Positions 22,165 to 31,857 are shown, numbered from the stretch's first letter. The stretch is 64,000 nt of DNA from CAVVJA01 sp963779485 (GCA_963779485.1 CAVZYJ010000008.1:124001-188000); one strand, 5' to 3'. Numbers and translations: made by a program. The notes: generated from the letters alone by a model not told the origin.

Positions 22165-22202
22165 AAAAAAAACCCAGATTTTCTGCAAGGAAAAAATCTG
22201 GG
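22165..22202 (-). terminator. Rho-independent terminator of the cysteine-rich secreted protein gene
   Basis: CCCAGATTTT (22173-22182) pairs with AAAATCTGGG (22193-22202), and on the minus strand eight T follow (22165-22172). It lies 20 bases downstream of the stop at 22223. Confidence 0.85.
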
Positions 22203-22222
22203 ATTGTCTATGATATGAGTTC

Positions 22223-22840
22223 TTAGGTAACCACGTTTTGTGACAGCCTTACTGTTCCTAAATTGTTCAGATAGGGTCCAAGGCGAATGGCAACATAGGC
22301 TTGAACCGCTCCAACAGTAGTACTATACTTTGTTTCACATCCAACACCGCATGGGTACATTTGTGCGTCCATAATAGCCACTCTGCTGTTGTGGTTTTCA
22401 TTTACCACTTTACTGGTAAAATAGTTGTATCCGTTGCACCCATAGGTAGAAACATCCGGGCATTCATCTACACAACTCGGAATATCGCAATTACAAAAAT
22501 CTAGATAAGTATCTATAACCACCGTACCATCCGGAAGCGTTACCACAATGCGGCCATGTGGAATGCTCGAAGCGAGCCCCTGGCAGAAGTTATATAAATT
22601 TTCATACGTATCACAAGCAACGACAGCATCCAACAATCCGGCAATCGTCTCTACCTGTGGACAAAGCTGTTCATACAGGTAGTGGTATACTTGGGTGTCT
22701 TCAATCATATGGCGTACCTCCGGAGCACACCGCCCTTTAGAAATCTTACATGTTGATGCGCTTCTTTGCTTTGCACTTACATCTGCATTTGCCAAAAACA
22801 GCGCGGCTGTACAAAACAACATTTTTACAAGTTTGTTCAT
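22223..22840 (-). CDS. Cysteine-rich secreted protein of unknown function
   Basis: The start is set at ATG 22840 because AAGGAG lies five bases before it; an in-frame ATG at 22855 has no such site. MNKLVKMLFCTAALFLANAD is a signal peptide. The mature 185 residues hold about 14 Cys in pairs (TCKISKGRCAPE, CNCDIPSCVDECPD, YPCGVGCETKY), suggesting disulfides or metal binding outside the cytoplasm. The middle part GRIVVTLPDGTVVIDTY and the C-terminal VGAVQAYVAIRLGPYLNNLG recall secreted proteins of host-associated bacteria, but I do not recognise the family. Confidence 0.7.
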   Translation of the reverse strand: MNKLVKMLFCTAALFLANADVSAKQRSASTCKISKGRCAPEVRHMIEDTQVYHYLYEQLCPQVETIAGLLDAVVACDTYENLYNFCQGLASSIPHGRIVVTLPDGTVVIDTYLDFCNCDIPSCVDECPDVSTYGCNGYNYFTSKVVNENHNSRVAIMDAQMYPCGVGCETKYSTTVGAVQAYVAIRLGPYLNNLGTVRLSQNVVT

Positions 22841-23022
22841 AGTTCTCCTTATCACGTTAAAAAACCAATCTCACGTTTTCTTTGCATTCTCCATTACCGT
22901 TAAAAAAAATCAATTTTTTCTGCTATTTCGCGTAAGATATTTTTTTAATGAAAATGATTTGATTTCTTCTTTTCACTTCGGTAACAGTTACGCTCTTTTC
23001 ACAATTCCTTAAGGAACCAACT

Positions 23023-24153
23023 ATGATTTTTTCTGATATCACAAACTACTCGAGCCTCCCATTTGACCTTCGAACAAAAGGGTAGAGGTATTTTTGCAAG
23101 TACTAGAGCCACGTTCATTGAAAAATTCCTCTCTTACGTAAAATCTTATTCATCGATCGCGCCAGAAGTGAGTAAGCAGGATCTTTTTGGAATATTTTCT
23201 TCTCTTTTTGCCGAAGACCTTATTTTAGTTACCTTAGGACAGTACTATTCTGAAAAAACACGCATACGATCTTTACAAATGCTCCTTCTGATATCTCTCT
23301 CTTGCAAAAAATCCTCGCCAATGTGGGAAGCTGTTTTTTTTCTTCGCCCTCTCTTGGATTTACTCTTCGAGATTTGGAACTCCTTGCCCCCTCTCTCAAC
23401 TCCTTAAAAGGAAAAAATAGCCCCATCGAGGCACTCTCTCTTACCTGCCACCTCTAGGAACTACCCCCATCCTCCCACTCCCTTCTGGGAAATGAAAACC
23501 TGGAGCAAAACAGCCCTCCAAATCCTGAAATTTGGTTTTTATTTTGCAAAAAAATTTTTGAATTTACTTCCGATAACCGACGACCATACTTTTACTACTC
23601 TGTCCGAACTCCTCTTGTTTGAAGAACACCAAACCAACGACCCTACCGCAGAATACATAGCTACCGTCGGCCTGATGCATTCTCTTTTAAAAATACCAAA
23701 CGAAGAACCTTTTTACCGGTATTTTGTAGAATGCTCTATTGACCCTGTAGGAGCCTCTTGCCAGCTTCTACAAGACTCAAAGCTTGATCCAGCACATAAA
23801 GGAGCCTATGTTTTTTGTGCCATCCAAGGTAAGCCTACCCTTTTTCCCTCAATGAACTCTCTTGTATCCTCACGTGCCTCCATAAAAGTTTACAAGACAA
23901 GCCCCCATCGACTATTCACGCACAGTTTCTCTTTGGGGCTGTCATGACCTTGGTACTAAAAAAACCCTGGTATTATCCATTCATTTCCGGAGCAAATCCA
24001 ACGGATCTTACCAACACGATTTTTTCTACCTTGCAAGAGTTGGAAGAATTATTTAAAAAATCCTACTGGCCTGCCTTTGGGCTTAACAAAAACAATGTAC
24101 GGCAAAACTTTATAGAGCTCTACCTGAGAGCGCTCAGGAAGCTTGTCACATGA
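23023..24153 (+). pseudogene. Fragmented unknown gene
   Basis: An ATG at 23023 (MIFSDITNYSSLPFDLRTKG) meets a stop after 20 codons. Coding-like pieces continue in other frames: 23063-23407 (ARATFIEKFLSYVKSYSSIA), 23492-23947 (TTLSELLLFEEHQ, EYIATVGLMHSLLKIP) and 23944-24153 (NTIFSTLQELEELFKK, FIELYLRALRKLV). The composition is constant, so this looks like one helical protein of about 370 residues broken by several frameshifts. No family is recognised. Decay or sequence error are both possible. Confidence 0.5.
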
Positions 24154-24332
24154 AATTCAAACAACCCACTTCCACTTTTGCAAGCACGCTCCAAAAGCAA
24201 GCTATCCAGAGTTCAGCTACCCAAATTATGCAGGAAATACTTCGCCTCTTCAATCAAATGGATCCGACTGATCCTGAAGGAATAAAAAGGAAGGAAGAGA
24301 TACAGCAAGAAATAGAAGAGTTTCTTTGTTAA
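24150..24332 (+). CDS. Small helical hypothetical protein
   Basis: 60 residues; its ATG overlaps the preceding stop (ATGA), so it was probably translated with the upstream, now broken, gene. The sequence is polar and helical (MQEILRLFNQMDPTDPEG, KEEIQQEIEEFLC). No family recognised. Confidence 0.45.
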   Translation: MKFKQPTSTFASTLQKQAIQSSATQIMQEILRLFNQMDPTDPEGIKRKEEIQQEIEEFLC

Positions 24333-24351
24333 GGTAAGGGTCCCCTAGGGG

Positions 24352-24624
24352 TCATTTGCTCAGTAGGTATTTTGCGATGGGATCAATTGCCCGATAACCT
24401 TCTTTTACGCGCTCAATATGGTCTGTTTTTTCCAAGGCTTTGATGGCAAGACTTATGGTTTTACAGACAAGAGAAGTCTTCCCATACCGTCGAGGAGAAA
24501 TAATTAGGGTATGCTATGTGTTTTTGATGTTGTTTAAAATTCGCTTTTTTTCTTCAACTCGGTTGCAAAAGTTATCTCCTAATGCCACGCGTGATGGAAA
24601 TACCGCTTGCTCTTCCTTTTTCAT
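24352..24624 (-). pseudogene. P-loop ATPase remnant (archaeal-type AAA, MoxR-unrelated)
   Basis: Read from ATG 24624, the frame is FPSRVALGDNFCNRVEEKKR, then KNT-stop-HTLIISPRRYGKTSLVCKTI, and ends ALEKTDHIERVKEGYRAIDP IAKYLLSK. The PRRYGKTSLV segment is a Walker A of the Pfam archaeal ATPase (PF01637) type. An internal TAG lies before it, and Walker B plus sensor regions are missing, so the middle of the gene has been deleted and its two ends fused. Confidence 0.6.
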
Positions 24625-24684
24625 GAATATACCTTATGTACTGTACATCATGTACAACATAAAGAGTAGAAAAAGTTTAAGGAG

Positions 24685-26847
24685 TTAGGTGTGGTAAAGG
24701 TGGTAACAATAGCCACCTTTTAAACATTGGCTATTATTTAATTCTATCTGAACTCCAGCAGAACTTAATGCCCCTGTTGTGCCTTCAAGACTCATTCCTA
24801 ATTTTTCATGTCTACTATTATCTGCAAAAGCATCAGCGTTTGGATGCATAACGAGAGCTCTACCTGGGGTTCCTTGATATGTGTATACACTCACCGGCTG
24901 ATTATTCGTATCCATTGTTTTCGTCTCTTTGAACAATCCATCATCCCCTATTTTCCTCATTACCTCAACTTCTTTAGGAACAATATGTTTCAGAAGTTCT
25001 AAAGCTTTGTTATCTGGACTTGGAATTGCAAAAGTATTGTAAGCCAGAGTTTTCAAACCTTTTGGAGGCGAGTTTCTAAATACCTGCTTTAAAGCTAGAA
25101 AGTGTAGCCTCATCATAAGTTGAGGATTATTATCAAATGATTCAGCAAAAATCTTTGGAGTATCCAGGATATAATCATAACCTTCCTTCTTATCCTTAAA
25201 TAAACTTTCAAGACCGGAAAATTCTGCAGCAATAGCAAGAACCCTCTCCCAAAAAACAACTCAAGTGAATGAATAGAATCATCCTTTAATTCCACAAATT
25301 TACCTTTAAGCTTGCCTTGGATATCAGCCTCGTCAGATTCGACTATCTCTTCAAGAATTTGTTGAAGCTCACTTGCTTTGATAATATTTTCAGCTTCTAT
25401 ATCATCTTTAGCAGGAATTTTCCCACTTTCCGTCAATTTAGAGATGTAATCATTCATCAAGCTCTCGTCATATTTTTTGACTTTTTCTGGGTCTTTCTTA
25501 TCCTCTGCAAAAAGAGCTTTAAAATCACTTGGTAATTCCTCACCAATTCTTTCATCATCTCCTACTTGAGTAAGCTTTCTCATAACTGCAAGGTGAGCTT
25601 CTTTCTTAGCAGATCCTTTCTCACAATCTGGGAGGATTGTAAAACTTTGTACAACTTGCATTGTTTTACCATCAGGGAACAAGGTGTACCCACTGGTATG
25701 AGCAACAACACCTGCTATTTCTGTGGCCATAAATCTTACTACAGATTGTGATACTACAGCTTCACCATTTGTAATCGGATTCTTATCTTTATTCTGGAAT
25801 TTGGTACCGTAGGCAGTTTCTCGCTTATCAAGCACCAAATGCTCTATTAAACTGCTATGCACAGCACTACTGCAAACGAGTACAGAGGGAGGAGGAGGGG
25901 GTGCTCCCTCTTTTTTTGCATTGTCTATAAAAAGCTCTCTTGGCCCATAAGTCACAAAATCAGAGGGATCTAAATTTTCTAATCCCTCTGCGATTGGAGG
26001 TTTATGTGTTTCAGAAGAATCTACCTCACCAAAAGCTTTCATAGCATCATCTGCAAAGTCGATGTGTTCAATTTTTACGTTTTTTATAGGAATATTGAGT
26101 TTATATGACGAAACCTTAAATAGTGAAGATAGCTCATCATTAGACGGTGAGGATAGCCCAATATGCCCAGCAAGTCTTTCCTGTACACGAATATCTTGCA
26201 CACGTTCTTCAATTTGTGAAGCAATAAATTCTCTATGACTCTCTTTTCTTCCTTGGGGCATATTTTTAACATGGTCACGACCAATAGATGCAGCTAACGC
26301 CCGAGAGAATTGTTTTACATCAAGTTTTCCTGTTTTTATATCAACACCATATTCCTGAAGTGTTTTAAATCTATCAACCTCAGGACTTTGACTTTTTTTC
26401 ATGCTTCTTTTCAATGCGCTCCATAATTCTTTTTTCTAAACGAAAATCAACATCATTTTTGCTTATTTTTTCCTTTAATTCACTCCAAAGCTCTCCTTTT
26501 GCCTTCTTCACTACCTCAGTATTTACCAAATCTGTGGCCCCTAAAGTAAGGAGTTTTTTTGCAATAAGAGTTTGAACCTTTTTTTCTGTTTCGATATTCG
26601 AACCATGTGATTTCGTGAGTATTTCTTTTAGCTTGGCTACGTCTGCTGTTACATAGGTATCTTTCTTCCCCAACACAAGGCAACGAAAAAATTTGGTAAA
26701 GGCAGTATCTACTTTGACTATTTGAGAATCATTGTTTTGACCCGTTTTAATTCTCAATTCACGCCCTTGAAGACTCTTTAACTTTTTTAGGGATGTATCA
26801 AATGTATAGCGTGGTTGTTCTCCTTCACCTTGTACCGACAAACTCAT
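24685..26847 (-). CDS. Large unknown protein (about 720 aa) with two homopolymer frameshifts
   Basis: Three open frames join into one protein. From ATG 26847 (MSLSVQGEGEQPRYTFDTSL) the frame breaks in an A7 run near 26,400 and continues as SPEVDRFKTLQEYGVDIKTG. It breaks again in a T6 run near 25,255 and continues to the stop at 24685. The protein is hydrophilic and Lys/Glu-rich without a signal peptide, and contains a run of five Pro (GAPPPPPSVLVCSSAVH) and a C-terminal GTPGRALVMHPNADAFADN. I recognise no family. Size, solubility and a proline run would suit a secreted effector, but this is only a guess. Confidence 0.6.
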
Positions 26848-26908
26848 CTTTCACTCCTATAACTTCAATTTCTGTTGGACTTTTATAAACAGGTTATCTT
26901 GCATCTCT

Positions 26909-26918
26909 GGTAATAACT
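26909..26918. repeat. Target site duplication, left copy
   Basis: GGTAATAACT is repeated exactly at 27096-27105, directly flanking the hairpin element on both sides. Confidence 0.8.
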
Positions 26919-27095
26919 CAGGGCGTTTTGATGAGAAATACTTTACAAACCTAACTCATTTATTCTTAATATCCTGCCGCGAAGCGATCCTGCCTATCCT
27001 GTTTTTCTAAAATTAAAAACAGGATAGGCAGGATCGCTCGCGGCAGGATATTAAGGACTTAAAGGTTGTCAAATTTTTTTGATGAAAACACCCTG
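26919..27095 (+). mobile_element. 177 bp hairpin MITE-like element, copy 1
   Basis: The ends are imperfect inverted repeats: CAGGGCGTTTTGATGA at the left and, on the other strand from the right, CAGGGTGTTTTCATCA. The centre is a long near-perfect palindrome (about 26,967-27,052) whose arms contain CCTGCCGCGAAGCGATCCTG. It is flanked by the 10 bp direct repeat GGTAATAACT (26909-26918 and 27096-27105). It encodes nothing. Size, terminal repeats and target duplication match a miniature inverted-repeat transposable element moved by a transposase encoded elsewhere. Confidence 0.8.
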
Positions 27096-27410
27096 GGTAA
27101 TAACTATCTTCGCATCCTTGTTGACATCTATTCGCTATATATAAATTATTATATTATATTTCAAGTAATATATTAATGCGATGTACGCATCCTATTTCCT
27201 ACAAGTCCATTTTTCTAGCTCTAAAATAGGTTTAGCTTTTAGCTATACACCCCGCGGCTAAGTTGACCGCTTTTCTTTACCCATCTTTTGCCCCACTTTT
27301 TGTATTGAAAATTTGGTCTTTTTGTTAAGTATAGATCAAGAAAGTTTACTTTCACAGACCAGCCGCAGTAGTCAGGGGATTGGTAGAGAGGATTTATAAC
27401 TTCTGACTCA
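27096..27410. other. AT-rich intergenic stretch
   Basis: The first half is very AT-rich (around 27,135-27,180). A minus-strand frame of about 60 codons (27239-27448) is open, but it has no recognisable motif or ribosome site and runs through the tandem repeat next to it. I see no reliable gene here. Confidence 0.4.
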
Positions 27411-27451
27411 CATGAACCAAGAAGCATGAACCAAGAAGCATGAACCAAGAG
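27411..27451 (+). repeat. Three tandem copies of a 14 bp unit
   Basis: CATGAACCAAGAAG occurs three times head to tail (27411, 27425, 27439; the last copy ends differently). It abuts the 54 bp inverted repeat. Confidence 0.8.
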
Positions 27452-27502
27452 GCTTTGAAATTAAAAATAGCTATTAAAACTTTTGATTTGGATTACTAGT
27501 AC
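27449..27502 (+). repeat. 54 bp inverted repeat, left copy
   Basis: GAGGCTTTGAAATTAAAAAT at the left begins a block that matches the reverse complement of 31816-31869 at roughly 46 of 54 positions and ends at TACTAGTA. Just beyond, AGTACTCCAAATC mirrors the block end, making a palindrome centred on CTAG. This looks like the terminal repeat of an insertion sequence whose body is gone. Confidence 0.65.
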
Positions 27503-27512
27503 TCCAAATCAA

Positions 27513-27695
27513 GTACCATGGAGTGCTTTTTGCAAAAGAGTATCTGCAAGATTTAAAGGGGAAAGAGTCTGAATTGCGAGAGCTTCTCGTATGGCAAAGC
27601 ACGAAACAATTACGCTTCTTTGCAGCTGCAAGGATGAACACTATTGCCACCGCATCCTCTTAAAACAAGCCATTGAAGCAATAACTCTGTTGTGA
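27513..27695 (+). pseudogene. DUF488-family remnant (C-terminal part)
   Basis: LFAKEYLQDLKGKESELREL is followed, after a frame change, by ITLLCSCKDEHYCHRILLKQ and AIEAITLL before TGA at 27693. CxCxxxxxCHR is the C-terminal signature of DUF488 proteins. The N-terminal part is replaced by the inverted repeat, so the gene has been cut by an insertion. Confidence 0.55.
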
Positions 27696-27733
27696 TCTTT
27701 GCTAAAAATATTGATTGTTGCTATTCTGTACTT

Positions 27734-29411
27734 ATGAAAAAATTGGTACCTATTGGTCTTCATGACTTCAAGGAGATTCGCGAGAAAAATTACTACTACG
27801 TCGATAAAACAGCTATAATAAAGGAAATATTTGAAAGCGGTAAGGTAGTACTTCTTACAAGACCTCGCCGCTTCGGCAAAACGCTTACTCTTTCCATGCT
27901 CTACTATTTTTTCTCCCAAAGTACAAGTTCCTATGCATCACTATTTCTTGACACTGCCATCTGGAAGCTTCCTGAGTATCAAGCATTGCAGGGCTCATAT
28001 CCTGTGATCTTAGTCTCTTTTCGTACAGTAAGTGATACCACGTTTGAGATCATGCTCAAACAGCTTGCCTATATATTAGCCATTGAATTCAAACGCCATG
28101 CCTATGTTCTATCAAGTGAGATTCTAGATAGTGACGAAAAAGAGCGTTTCCAACGCATCTCAAGCGAGCAAGCAACGGAGATTGATTTAGGGAACTCTCT
28201 TGAGTTTTTAGCTCGCATGTACTTTTTCACAAATACACCCAAAAAAAAGTAATTGTTCTCATTGATGAATATGATGTGCCTGTACAGACAGCCTTTATTT
28301 ATGGATTTTACGATACAATAATCCCCTTTTTTAAAAAACTCCTTACAGGACCGCTTAAGGATCAAGAGATTTTAGAAAAAGGTGTTGTCACAGGCAACCT
28401 CGCACTTGCTCAAGCAGGCATATTCACAGGCCTTAATAACCTTGATGTATTCAATTTGACTCGAGACAAGATGGCAGATAAGTTTGGGTTTACCTTCGAT
28501 GAGGTAAAAGAACTGCTTACGCATTATCATCTTGAAAACAGCTTGCACGATATACTTACGTGGTATGATGGCTACACATTTGGTGAAACTCCGGTATGCA
28601 ACCCTTGGTCCCTTCTCAAATGCATTTCTAACGGGGGTAAGCTCGATACTTATTGGGTCAATACAAGCGATAACCTCCTTCTTAAGATGCTCTTAGGCTC
28701 TGCGTCACAGGCTATTAAGTCTGATCTAGAGATACTCCTTCATAATGAAAGCGTGGCTCAAAATATTGTGGAGTCAATCATTTTTCCAGAGCTCAAATTA
28801 AAAAATAATCTTGTCTGGACTCTTTTACTTTTTTCTGGATATCTAACCTACACTCACTCTGAGCTAAAAAATGATAAAAGGCTGTGGTCTTTAGTTATTC
28901 CTAATAAAGAAATACGGCAAGTGCTCACAGAGATGATCGGGGATATTTTTACTCAATCTGTCATGGGAGGCTCTGTAAGCGAGCTCTTAAGGGCAATGCT
29001 CGAGGGCAATGTGGAGGTTTTTTCATCTCTTTTACAAAGTTTTATTATTAATAGCATGAGCACTTTTGATATCTCCAGTGATGAGCCTGAAAAAAGCTAT
29101 CATCTCTTTGTATTAGGGCTTCTTGTGGCTCTTAGGGTGACTCCTACGAAGTCAGATCAAATCGGGAAAGCGGGTTAGGACGTTATGATATCATGATCAT
29201 ACCCAAAAACTCACACCTTGCAACTGTAGTTATTGAGTTTAAAAAGGTGTGGCCCTCTTCAAGCGAAACACTTGAAACGGCAGCTCAAAAAGCACTTGAT
29301 CAAATCCGTTCAAAAGAGTACCTGCAAGAGCTTTACGCTCGAAACTGTCATGTAGTTTTTACCTATGGCATTGCATTTCAAAATAAGCGCCTATTTGTAA
29401 AAGCAGGCTGA
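27734..29411 (+). pseudogene. AAA-ATPase-like / PD-(D/E)XK nuclease family protein, frameshifted
   Basis: MKKLVPIGLHDFKEIREKNY and YVDKTAIIKEI, then LLTRPRRFGKTLTLSML, are hallmarks of the AAA-ATPase-like family (PF09820); the P-loop is RRFGKT. The frame shifts near 28,245 (in an A8 run) into VLIDEYDVPVQTAF (Walker B) and again near 29,165 into GRYDIMIIPKNSH and VVIEFKKVW, the catalytic D...ExK of the PDDEXK_9 domain. All nuclease residues survive, so it is either recently broken or a sequencing artefact. The family is expanded in host-associated bacteria; its role is unclear. Confidence 0.75.
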
Positions 29412-29479
29412 GGCTTTCAAACCAATATTTCCAAAAATAATCAATGGATGATATAATTTTGATATCAGAGGAGGAAAGC

Positions 29480-29734
29480 ATGCTACATAAAACGAGACAA
29501 ACAAAAGCCGAACGTACAAAAGCGGTTCTTGTCAGAATGCCTATTGAGCTTTTTAACCTTGTTGAAAAATCAGCTCATGAGCATCGTAGAAGCAATACTC
29601 AGGAATTAATCGTGGCAATTGAAACTGGTCTTGCAGCCATACTTGGACCTATAAAAGAGCCTCGCCGCTTAAAATTTAAAAAGAAGATTACAAAAAAAGA
29701 GCTGCTTGAGGCTATAGAAGAAGGTAGAGAATGA
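29480..29734 (+). CDS. Ribbon-helix-helix antitoxin-like protein
   Basis: The ATG at 29480 follows GAGGAGGAA; the longer in-frame ATG at 29444 lacks this. The protein MLHKTRQTKAERTKAVLVRM has a central PIELFNLVEKSAHEHRRSNT, which fits an RHH/Arc fold that binds DNA as a dimer. Its stop overlaps the start of the PIN gene (ATGA), the usual antitoxin-toxin arrangement. It would neutralise the PIN toxin and repress the pair (inference from family). Confidence 0.65.
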   Translation: MLHKTRQTKAERTKAVLVRMPIELFNLVEKSAHEHRRSNTQELIVAIETGLAAILGPIKEPRRLKFKKKITKKELLEAIEEGRE

Positions 29735-30138
29735 TTGTTGCAGACACCTCACTCATCGCCAGCTTTTTTCTTGAAACGGCTCTTACACCTCTTGCAAAGA
29801 GGGTTCACAAAAAAATGCCTATTTGGATTTTTCCTCCACTTTGGAAGGAAGAATACGCAAATGTACTTGCAAAGTTTGCTCGCAAAGATAGCACTCTTAC
29901 TGAAGAAAAGATTGTTTTGCACTTAGAGTACACTATTGCGGAGTTAGAAAAACACGAAAGAAACGTCGTTCTCTCAGACGCTCTACAACTTGCGATAAGG
30001 CGCAAAATTTCCGTCTACGATGCCCATTTTGTGCAGTTAGCCGTTGACTTCGACATCCTGCTGGTTACTGAGGACCAAGAAATTATCAAAAAATGTCCTG
30101 ATAAAGCGATGTCGATGAACGCATTCCTTAACAGCTGA
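29731..30138 (+). CDS. PIN-domain toxin (VapC-like)
   Basis: 135 residues. MIVADTSLIASFF gives the first acidic residue of a PIN active site, KEEYANVLAKFAR the second, and YDAHFVQLAVDFDILLVTED the C-terminal pair. PIN toxins are Mg-dependent RNases that cut tRNA or rRNA when free of antitoxin. The frame is intact and coupled to the RHH gene by a 4-base overlap. It is one of few undamaged genes in this zone. Confidence 0.8.
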   Translation: MIVADTSLIASFFLETALTPLAKRVHKKMPIWIFPPLWKEEYANVLAKFARKDSTLTEEKIVLHLEYTIAELEKHERNVVLSDALQLAIRRKISVYDAHFVQLAVDFDILLVTEDQEIIKKCPDKAMSMNAFLNS

Positions 30139-30257
30139 CATGTACTCTATGTTTTACCTTTCTTGACATAAATTTTTATGAAATAATAAGAATTGATAAA
30201 ATTGTTATAATTCAATTATCCTTAGAAATTCTAAAACAACATTTTTTCTTTAAATAT

Positions 30258-30730
30258 ATGAGTACCACCTGTTCTGTAGATCAAATAAATAATACCTCAA
30301 AAATATCTTTCAATGTAGCTTCCACTACTGTGCTTGAAAAACCGGCATCCAGACAGCTCCACACATGCCATCTGTTGAAGAGCTTCAACTGCTCGAGGTC
30401 ACAGCTCCTCACAATCAACCTTACAAGCTCTCAGAGATCATCAGCCATTTTCCTTCTCTCAAACGTCTTATAATTCGTCAATGCAGCAACCTTATAACGG
30501 ACTTTGAGAATTTCAAAGACTCCAGCAATGTATTAGAATACTTCTCACATGACGATTGGCTTCTTAACGGCGGCTCTTGGAATAACTATATAGAAAATAG
30601 TTACTATCAACGTACTGAAGACGTTGAAGCACTCTCTTATGGTATCCATGCCTACTACCTTGGATGCTTTTACTTGGACACGAACCAAGAACTTGCAGAA
30701 AAATATTTACGAAAAAGTATTCAGATGTGA
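30258..30730 (+). pseudogene. LRR/TPR-type fragment
   Basis: An ATG at 30258 (MSTTCSVDQINNTSKISFNV) leads after a frame change into PSVEELQLLEVTAPHNQP, ISHFPSLKRLIIRQCSNL (leucine-rich repeat) and IHAYYLGCFYLDTNQELAEK (TPR/Sel1-like). It stops at 30728. Such mixed repeat proteins are often host-interaction factors. It is too short and shifted to be functional. Confidence 0.45.
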
Positions 30731-30883
30731 CCTTGGCTGTGAATGGAATTCAAGAAATTGCTTGATCATAAGCGGTCTATTTAACGTCTTCCAGTTTGCA
30801 GTCACAATCTATTTGCATTTAGGAACCGGATCTAGTATATATTAAACAATTTATATGTCTCTTAGACAATGAGGGGGAAGAAA

Positions 30884-31253
30884 ATGAAACGTCTTAAATA
30901 CTCAGCGAATTGTTCGCCCTTTAACCAAAGAAGAAGGTGGTGGCTATTTAATTGAAATCCCTGAGTTACCCGGTTGTATCGCAGATGGTGAAACAGTATA
31001 AGAAGCCTTCATAGAAGCGGAAAGTGCCATTGAATCATGGATTCAAACGGCAAAAGAATTTAGCGATCCCATTCCAGATCCCGGCATTAGTAAACGCTAC
31101 AGTGGTCAGTGGCGATTGCGTGTACCAAAAAGTCTTCATGCTGCTTTAGCGCTCCGTGCACAACAAGAAGGCGTTAGTCTCAACTTACTTGCAGCTACCA
31201 TTTTAGCTGAAGGCCTCGAGCACAAATGGCCTCATCACAAAACTCGTGTGTAA
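30884..31253 (+). pseudogene. HicB-type antitoxin, degraded
   Basis: GAGGGGG precedes ATG 30884. The body reads EEGGGYLIEIPELPGCIADG, EAFIEAESAIESWIQTAKEF and, C-terminally, RLRVPKSLHAALALRAQQEG, the two halves of HicB antitoxins. There is a frameshift near residue 8 and an in-frame TAA after GETV where the family has Glu. No HicA toxin is seen upstream, so an orphan, dead antitoxin is likely. Confidence 0.65.
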
Positions 31254-31334
31254 TACGATTTGGCAAAGATTGCGTCTATCTTTCTTTGGTTTACTTACGC
31301 AAGTCGACAAGAGATCCTGAGCGGATAATTTATA

Positions 31335-31512
31335 CAGGGTGTTTTCATCAAAAAAATTTGACAAACTTTAAGTCCTTAATATCCTGCCGCGAAGCGATCC
31401 TGCCTATCCTGTTTTTCTAAAATTAAAAACAGGATAGGCAGGATCGCTTCGCGGCAGGATATTAAGAATAAATGACTTAGGTTTGTAAAGTATTTCTCAT
31501 CAAAACGCCCTG
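31335..31512 (-). mobile_element. 178 bp hairpin MITE-like element, copy 2 (inverted)
   Basis: Reverse complement of copy 1 at 26919-27095 with only a few differences; the central loop is in the opposite orientation and one base longer in the stem. The flanks (GATAATTTATA left, CCTCAGAATGG right) show no target duplication, so this copy was involved in a deletion or rearrangement after insertion. Confidence 0.8.
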
Positions 31513-31515
31513 CCT

Positions 31516-31857
31516 CAGAATGGAAAGCAAGTCGAGATTATAGACAACTGTACGCCTACTAAGTTTCCCTTCTATCATGATGTAAAAACTCTATGGATAT
31601 CAAAGAGTCGAAAACTTTGTGAATATGGACTTACACGCCTCTACCAAACATCTGGTAAAAGCGACGAAAACATTGATAAAGACAGGGATCAAAAAGTAGA
31701 CTCAATAAAAGCGCACATCTACGATAAAGGGTACGATAAAGAAGCTGTAACTTGTGTAGACTACATCCCTAATGGAAGGTTGATTACCTTTGTATCACGC
31801 CATTCAGATATTGTTATACTAGTACTCCAAATCATAAATTTTAGCGGTTATTTTTAA
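31516..31857 (+). pseudogene. WD40-like fragment, cut on both sides
   Basis: The frame is open from the MITE edge with no start: EIIDNCTPTKFPFYHDVKTL, ISKSRKLCEYGLTRLYQTSG, KEAVTCVDYIPNGRLITFVS, RHSDIVI. The spacing and VTCVDYxxxGRLITxxSRHSDIVI pattern resemble a WD40 blade. Reading continues into the 54 bp repeat at 31816. Both ends are therefore repeat borders. Confidence 0.45.

Noticed and set aside
26967..27052. CRISPR-like or terminator interpretation of the GC-rich hairpin
   Set aside because: There are only two copies, 4 kb apart, in opposite orientation with transposon-like ends; no spacers or cas genes.
27239..27448. Minus-strand hypothetical protein of about 60-69 residues
   Set aside because: It runs through a tandem repeat, has no ribosome site and no recognisable pattern.
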